Below are positions 58,739-64,000 of a DNA stretch of 64,000 nucleotides, one piece after another. Source of the DNA: Turnera subulata. Taxonomy: Eukaryota; Streptophyta; Magnoliopsida; Malpighiales; Passifloraceae. The translations under genes were made by a program, and so were the position numbers. The stretch lies in NCBI GenBank assembly GCA_028386065.3, contig JAKUCV010007488.1:1-64000 (forward strand), given 5' to 3'. Under the pieces are notes generated by a model. That model was not told the origin of the DNA and searched no databases. It worked only from the letters and a program-made list of their open reading frames with translations. Within the stretch, counting starts at the first letter, position 1. The number at the start of each line of letters is the position of its first letter.

Positions 58739-59116
58739 ATGGACTCTCCACTAAGATCAAGGACTACCTCCGACTCCGAGAACAACAGCTACATCGGCGG
58801 CACAGCTTTCCCGACAAGCTCCGATGATGAACCTCCCAAGAAGCGGTTCAAGACCAACATCATCGGCCTGAAGCAACACATGGTCGTCTCCCCAAAACGA
58901 CGGAAGAAGCGTGCCATCAAGAAGACTGAAGACAAGAAAGGCAAGGCGGTAGCTGAGAGCAGCACTCCGCAACAAAAGCTGACGCAACTGAACTTCTCGC
59001 TGAGGAAGATCAGCTCGGCGGTGGCGCAAATCGAACTGGCGTGCGCGGAGCTATTCCCTCACATGAAGCACGTACAAAAACTTGTAAAAGATCTTGAGAA
59101 GCAAGTAGCTCCGTAG
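58739..59116 (+). CDS. Element-borne antisense ORF 1, basic coiled-coil protein of unknown function
   Basis: 125 aa. Not recognised. It starts with a Ser/Thr-rich segment (residues about 1-30), has two strongly basic nuclear-localisation-like clusters (PPKKRFK near 33-39 and KRRKKRAIKK near 53-62), and ends in a heptad-rich helix (LTQLNFSLRKISSAVAQIEL; KHVQKLVKDLEKQV). It lies between the LTRs on the strand opposite to the retroelement's polarity, just inside the 3' LTR, where several plant Gypsy families carry antisense ORFs. AATAAA-like signals follow at about 59145. It may be a nuclear protein; no further inference is safe. Confidence 0.55.
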   Translation: MDSPLRSRTTSDSENNSYIGGTAFPTSSDDEPPKKRFKTNIIGLKQHMVVSPKRRKKRAIKKTEDKKGKAVAESSTPQQKLTQLNFSLRKISSAVAQIELACAELFPHMKHVQKLVKDLEKQVAP

Positions 59117-59802
59117 AGTACTCCTTCTCCTGTTGTAAACCTTTATAAAATAAATTTCCTTTTTAAATCAAAATTCTTATATTACAAAGTCTTATGTTAA
59201 ATAGAAAAATAAAACATCTCAAAACAAAACAAAAATCAACAATAAGTGTATTAAATCAAATATAAAGAAATTAAAAACAAAATTCGTTTAACAAAATCAA
59301 AACAAAAGGAATTAAAACAAAATATATTTTCATGCTCGGCGCTCTAGCTCGATCGTGGACATCCTCGATCCCGAGAAACGTACGTACACAGCTAACGGTG
59401 ACGATCACGAGCACATCCTGTGTCCCTCGAAAGACACGTTACCCACTTGTTCACAATTTCCGCATGAGCCAAAACATCTGTCTCGTCTCGTATCTCTCCA
59501 CGATGTCCGAACAGCTGTGACCTCGTCGCACATGCACTCTACTCGAGGTGTGGTCCCGTCTGTCTAGCCTCAACGGTCACGGATGCATGTGATAAAAGAT
59601 GCAAGATAAATATAGAAAACCGTAGAAAGAAAGGACAAGGTAGCCAGAGCGAAAGAAAATCATGAGATGGAAAAAGGATGAAAAACTCTGGCATGGTAGT
59701 CCGAAAAACGCGTAAAGTAACAAGGCAATAAATGAAAGCAACGGAAAATTCAAAAAGCAAAATCTTGAAAATCAAAAACGGTGATCACGCTCCCCATAAG
59801 AG
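59117..59802. other. Spacer between antisense ORFs
   Basis: A-rich segment (59170-59330) followed by promoter-like sequence for the second ORF. No conserved coding region seen. Confidence 0.45.
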
Positions 59803-59810
59803 TATAAAAG
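59803..59810 (+). promoter_or_regulatory. TATA box of antisense ORF 2
   Basis: TATAAAAG in GAGTATAAAAGGAGG, 114 bp upstream of the ATG at 59917. Confidence 0.55.
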
Positions 59811-59916
59811 GAGGAACGGTGAAGTGTAAATTATCAAAAGCATTTTAAAGCAACAATCGCTCAGAAAAACAAAACCCAAACGCTCAGAAAAACAAAATAC
59901 CCGCTTCCAAAACACG

Positions 59917-60600
59917 ATGCCTGCTCCTTCATCAGTCTTCTTTGTCGAAGGTGCCAACCTAGGCAGAAGGAATCGACTGGCCTACAGCATGGTCAACGAG
60001 CATGCTGAAGAGCTACCGAACGAGCTCGGCAGGATGCCCCGACTGGTCTTCGTTGACGAACTCTACTCATCGCGGTTCTTCGTCACTCCAATGGAAGAGG
60101 TGTTCTTCCTAGAGGATCATGGCACTCTGAGGACATCCTTCTACGGCTCGGCAAACTCAGTGATGTTCTTCATCTCCGAAAGGCTACAGGAGTTCAATCT
60201 GGAGTCCACTTGCCAAACTGTAGAGCAAGGTGCCTACTATCAACTCTCGATGACGGCCCAGAGCATGCCTAGAATGACTCGGCTACCTCCAACCTGGCCA
60301 AAGGCACGACTGCTGGTGTGGAACTGCAGAGGAGTAGCTAGGCGTGCCCAGGAGTTCTCGCGTACCCTGAGGGACTTGAAGAACCAGTACAAGCCCAACA
60401 TGGTTCTTCTGACGGAGACGCAGTGGCAACCACGAGACGATCACGGTCTGATTCCACTCCGATTCCCTCAAGCTAACCGGTTCGAGATTCCTGGCCAACA
60501 GGACAGAGGTGGCATGTGGTTCTCTTGGAGCGATAGGGTCACGGTCAACATCAACAGCGATCCAAACAGTTTTCGTGTCAACGTCGTTCCGAATCATTAA
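59917..60600 (+). CDS. Element-borne antisense ORF 2 with LINE-type endonuclease segment
   Basis: 227 aa. Residues about 129-225 match the start of endonuclease/exonuclease/phosphatase domains of plant LINE ORF2: ARLLVWNCRGVARRAQEFSR, KPNMVLLTETQ, then GGMWFSWSDRVTVNI. The catalytic-domain Asn (WNCRG) and Glu (LTETQ) are present, but the domain stops after about 95 residues, so the later His/Asp residues are missing and nuclease activity is unlikely. Residues 1-128 (PAPSSVFFVEGANLGRRNR onward) are not recognised. The ORF looks like a fusion of captured sequence with a LINE fragment, expressed from its own TATA box. Confidence 0.65.
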   Translation: MPAPSSVFFVEGANLGRRNRLAYSMVNEHAEELPNELGRMPRLVFVDELYSSRFFVTPMEEVFFLEDHGTLRTSFYGSANSVMFFISERLQEFNLESTCQTVEQGAYYQLSMTAQSMPRMTRLPPTWPKARLLVWNCRGVARRAQEFSRTLRDLKNQYKPNMVLLTETQWQPRDDHGLIPLRFPQANRFEIPGQQDRGGMWFSWSDRVTVNINSDPNSFRVNVVPNH

Positions 60601-60900
60601 ATGTATTTTCCTTTATTTTTATAAAATATCAAATATCATGTAATATTTCCCTTTTTATAAAATATAAAATATCAATGTAATATTTCTGTTTGTACTCAAA
60701 ATATTATCAATATTAATAATATTTGTATTTTCGCATATTATGGCATCATTTACCTCTTATGTGTATGTTCTGCGGCAGCTGGCGTCCCTTGACTGGATCC
60801 ATAATGCACTAACTAAAATGATATAAAATAATAAACAAATGGAGCAAACTATGCAAACAAGACAACAACACACAAGGACTTCCCAACAAGACCTAATGTC

Positions 60901-60916
60901 TGCTCCGCTACCAAAA
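60901..60916 (-). other. Putative primer-binding site of the Gypsy derivative
   Basis: Minus strand TTTTGGTAGCGGAGCA immediately inside the 5' (right) LTR, close to the plant initiator-tRNA-Met PBS TGGTATCAGAGC. Confidence 0.65.
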
Positions 60917-61677
60917 TGAAACGCCCCGACCCGTATTTACCGTACACAGTAAACACGAGCCGGAACTGTGACAACCCAACCAAATAAGCCCAAGCATACA
61001 GTGTACACAACCATAACTCGGGCCCAACGGCCCAAAATAATAAACATCAATAATAACATATCCGGCCCATTGGCCCAATAATAATAAAAACAGTGCACAA
61101 CGGAAGACTTAAAGACTCACAAACACTGTATGCGACACCAATGCAAACTATGGATCCAAGTCCTGTCCAAGGGATGACGCCGCAGCCTGTCTGGAATGCA
61201 ACATACTTGAACCACAAATAACTCAACCTACGGAATGAAAGCCCGCAGGTGAGGGGTGAGTCCGAAGTGCCCACCGGGTAAAACCCATAAGCAAATATAC
61301 ATAAACAACAACCGTAAATTCCCAAGTCACATCACCAACATCTAACAAAGGTTCTCACGAACCTTAAATGACACACATGTGAACCAATAATACAATTCGT
61401 CTGCATTACGGGCGAGTCCGGTCCGGACCAGAAAATAACTAATACCCCCCTTAGTTATTTTCCGGTGTGATTTTCCGAGAAATTCCGAAACCCGAAAAAT
61501 ACCAACTTAGGCCCGAAAAATCCACGGAAAAATCACGAGCGCGGGAAAACTCTCGGTTTCGAAAAACGACTCCCGATTTACATTGAATTAATTACCCAAG
61601 ATTAATTCAACAGTAAATCACAGTAAAAAGACTTTTACAGTCCAGTAAAAATCCAAATTTTTACCCGGGCTGTTACA
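60917..61677 (-). repeat. 5' LTR (right) of the Gypsy derivative
   Basis: Same 761-bp length and ends as the left LTR; about 98% identical by eye. Confidence 0.9.
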
Positions 61678-61997
61678 TAAATACTTTTGTTATTCATCTT
61701 GTTTTCAATTTTTTATGCTTGCTTGGGTGTAAAGTAACTCTCTTTTCTTCTTTGTGTCTGTTTTTGCTGAGTTTCATTATGACCGATTCTCTTCAAATGT
61801 AGCTATCGTAAATGAAACAGGATATGCCTCATTCAGCGAAACAGAAGGGGCCAAAGTTTATGATACCGGGCTTGATAGAATCACCTTAGGATTTGGAGCA
61901 ACTTACTTCATATGTAGCATGGACAAGGAATTAATTATGTGCTTTAGGATTTAAGATGATTGTCAATGCGACTAGTCGTCCCCCTGTGGCTCACTGA

Positions 61998-63692
61998 TAA
62001 TTTTCTCACTCCTTTTTATTATGTATGGCTTTTGAGGCCGGAAACTGGCCATAGAGTTTGTCACATATAACCAACAAGATAAATTTTATGGTGGGCATTC
62101 TTCAAGTTTGATTAATTGTAAACCTGATCTTAAATTTGAATATATTAGAAATAATTAAGCTATTTAAGTGTATATCTTGAATGTGTAGATTTATGTCTTC
62201 CTAAATAATATACATACAGGAGTTTGAGCAAATTAATTAGTAATTTGAATCTAATATAATTTTTTATATATTATTTAATTTAATATTTTAATTAATAAAG
62301 GTATTCTAAATTATATGAACAATTTTCATAAATAAACATCCTTATTTTAGGAAAAAGAACATCGGTATATTTTTACGAAATCTCTATTATAAAATTTAAA
62401 GATAACCAGTGCTAAGTTAAAAGGATATATTTTAAAATATTAAAAATTAAGAGGACTAAATATAATGCTCTATTAAATATAAAGATCAAAATTAACATTG
62501 AAATTTTTTGAGCCCGCGTAAATAGAATGTTACTTTGCTAGAGTTACCAAATCTTTGGTGTATAAACATCTATGCTATTTTGGTGAGATTTTGACAAGTG
62601 TCAAAATTCCTAATTATTCAACTTTATATATATGTATAGATATCCTTGTTTGAAATCACATTTTAAATAATGTGGAACATTAATGAAAAGATAAGGTTAA
62701 TGAGCCATCAGTTGGATCTCTTTGACAACGAAAATGGTTTTGTTCCTGTCGATGTATATAATATTGCCGTTGGTAATTACAGAGTGTTACGGACACAAGC
62801 ACTGACTGTATATTTCTGTACAAAAATAGGTAAATAAAATTGGTAGGCGAAATATCAGTTAGTGTATCTATTATTATATTTTGTCAACAAACGAGAACAG
62901 TATGCTATTATATAATTTACTCAGTTAAAGAATTTCGACAACAATATTACTCTGACTAAATAGATCATAATTAATTCGGCAAAATAACTTTCTCATCCAT
63001 TTATAAAGCACTTGAACAAATGTAAAATATTTTCCAATTAAATATTGAGAAAGAAGAAGGTAATAGTCGTATCTAGTCTTTGGATTAAGGAAAGATTCTG
63101 GTCAAGAAACGGAGCATTACAGAAGTAGAGCTGTACAAGAAGCAACGAAATTGATTTCAAATGGTAAATGCATGCAATGCTACAACAGGATCTAAATAGA
63201 CAGGAGAAATTATTGTACGTAGTAGCCAGTTTTCATTTGAGAAATTAAATTTTATAGGACAAACTGGCACTATATATAATTAAAGAAAGTACGCAAACAG
63301 ATTGGTACAAATTTTTGAATTTGAATTATAGACCAATTAATTAAGGAAATAGATTTTGAAATACAGTAATGCCCAACAGTATCTTAGTAGCCAGTTTCCC
63401 TGCGTGAGAAAATTTTTTATAGAACGACAAACCAACACTATATAATTTCTGAGGAGGAAATAGCTGGTTAGCACCAAAAAGGTACTATAACAATTTTACA
63501 ATTTATAAATAAATTAATTTTGGTAAGGAACAGCAATGTTTTTATATACAGATTCCCATTTTTTTCCCGGTGTAAATGTAGTTACCATTTATGTTTGAAA
63601 CGAAGATAATGATAAAATATATGGAAAAGAATTTCTCTCCTAGATAATTAATCAAAGGTCCACTCATGCTGGCTTCTCACCCTTGATTATCC
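61998..63692. other. Intergenic, very AT-rich
   Basis: Spacer between two phytocyanin loci. It contains diffuse duplicated phrases (for example 'agtagccagttt' at about 63220 and 63388, and 'aactggcactatata'/'aaccaacactatata'), suggesting a decayed local duplication of about 160 bp. No gene. Confidence 0.45.
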
Positions 63693-63699
63693 TATATAA
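63693..63699 (+). promoter_or_regulatory. Probable TATA box of the last phytocyanin gene
   Basis: TATATAA in CCTATATAACAGAG, shared with the upstream region of the paralogue at 57595. Confidence 0.6.
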
Positions 63700-63821
63700 C
63701 AGAGTCAAGCTCTTGAGTAGGCACTGCGTAAAACACACTCATACGTACTTGTCCTCATTTTCATTTTCTTCCTGCAACTTTCCATTTAGTTATTAGTGGA
63801 AGAAATTTTGGTCACAAAATT

Positions 63822-63999
63822 ATGTACCAAGAAAAAAGTAGAAAAATGAGGGCCGCCATGCTATTAGTATTACTCTGTGTGTTGCTTCAGTTGGGCACCT
63901 ACTATGCAGTGGAATACACAGTTGGTGATGGGAAGGGATGGAGCCCAAGCATTGATTTATGGACCAACGGCAAGACCTTCTATCCTGGCGATGTTCTTG
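63822..63999 (+). CDS. Phytocyanin, first exon (gene continues beyond window)
   Basis: Partial: the window ends at the splice donor (CTTG|g at 64000). The exon is 178 nt, exactly as in the phytocyanins at 22468 and 57595, with the same phase-1 end. The first Met is at 63822; a second in-frame Met at 63846 is directly before the hydrophobic signal peptide (AAMLLVLLCVLLQLG). The mature start is VEYTVGDGKGW, then WTNGKTFYPGDVLG. All copper ligands are encoded in the missing second exon, so copper binding cannot be judged. Confidence 0.88.
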   Translation, partial: MYQEKSRKMRAAMLLVLLCVLLQLGTYYAVEYTVGDGKGWSPSIDLWTNGKTFYPGDVL

Positions 64000-64000
64000 G

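Larger units (their letters stand above)
57792..61677 (-). mobile_element. Non-autonomous Gypsy LTR retrotransposon with antisense ORFs
   Basis: LTRs at 57792-58552 and 60917-61677 are both 761 bp and differ at about 14 substitutions, mostly transitions, plus two 1-bp indels. Read on the minus strand, the LTR is TGTAACAGCCCG...GGGGCGTTTCA. Next to the right LTR lies a primer-binding site (minus strand TTTTGGTAGCGGAGCA, similar to the initiator-Met type TGGTATCAGAGC). Next to the left LTR lies a polypurine tract (AAGGGGGGTAGAA) preceded by GGGGACGAAATTC, as in plant Gypsy elements. The element therefore reads right to left. The 2.36-kb interior has no gag-pol; its two ORFs read left to right. 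A 4-bp TSD TAAA flanks it (57788-57791 and 61678-61681). Confidence 0.88.
57595..61997 (+). pseudogene. Phytocyanin (early-nodulin-like) split by a retrotransposon in its intron
   Basis: Exon 1 57595..57772 encodes a signal peptide and TTYVVGDDLGWTGD...FYAGDILG with a GT donor at 57773. Exon 2 starts at 61772 after TTTTTGCTGAG. A Gypsy-derived element begins only 19 bp after the donor. Exon 2 is out of frame with exon 1 by the expected phase-1 splice. It then shifts frame again near 61935: the frame reads DKELIMCFRI and stops at 61954, while the family ending (CALGFKMIVNAT) continues in the next frame to about 61997. The first His ligand is replaced (RFSSNVAIV) and the YxxC disulfide Cys is Phe (YASF). 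It was probably non-copper before it broke. Confidence 0.75.

Overview
This is nuclear DNA from a flowering plant, most likely a eudicot. It has AT-rich intergenic DNA, GT-AG introns, plant-only families (PMEI-PME pectin methylesterases, phytocyanins, SGS3, BAHD acyltransferases) and plant transposons (Gypsy LTR elements, LINE and SINE copies, foldback/MITE-like elements). I cannot name the species from the sequence.

Layout. 1-1050: 3' end of a decayed LINE. 1301-1877: large foldback element. 2.3-13.5 kb: four pectin methylesterase (PME) genes in alternating orientation. The first and fourth look intact; the second has a 64-bp catalytic deletion and the third lacks the end of exon 1. 15.3-18.2 kb: PYM (Mago-Y14 partner). 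19.7-22.5 kb: two plantacyanin-type phytocyanins, one without two of its four copper ligands.

23.3-43.1 kb: a tandem segmental duplication. Each unit carries a 15-exon UGT80/sterol-glucosyltransferase-like gene (minus strand) and an intronless BAHD N-acyltransferase-like gene (plus strand). Unit 1 spans about 23.26-31.62 kb and unit 2 about 33.91-43.10 kb. The first UGT copy is a pseudogene (nonsense codon plus 7-bp deletion); the second is open. Later insertions can be dated against the other copy's empty sites: a SINE-like element in unit 1, and a LINE-like element and a 462-bp foldback element in unit 2. The foldback element sits between the TATA box and the ATG of the second BAHD gene. 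A tandem repeat and a Gypsy LTR remnant separate the units.

43.1-46.0 kb: SGS3, the dsRNA-binding cofactor of RDR6. 49.3-53.4 kb: a short GATA26-like zinc-finger gene with a 3.2-kb, SINE-containing first intron and an AT-hook-like C-terminus. 54.3-56.6 kb: a TMEM87/lung-seven-transmembrane family protein. 57.6-62.0 kb: a broken phytocyanin whose intron holds a 3.9-kb Gypsy derivative with two 761-bp LTRs. That element has no visible gag-pol. It carries two ORFs antisense to its own PBS/PPT polarity, each with its own TATA box; one includes a LINE-type endonuclease segment. 63.8 kb to the end: first exon of another phytocyanin.

Functionally this is a cluster region rather than a pathway: wall-modifying PMEs, blue-copper-like proteins and a UGT/BAHD pair evolving by local duplication, alongside single-copy housekeeping and RNA-silencing genes. 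Exon limits are my reading of splice sites and reading frame; no transcript data were available.
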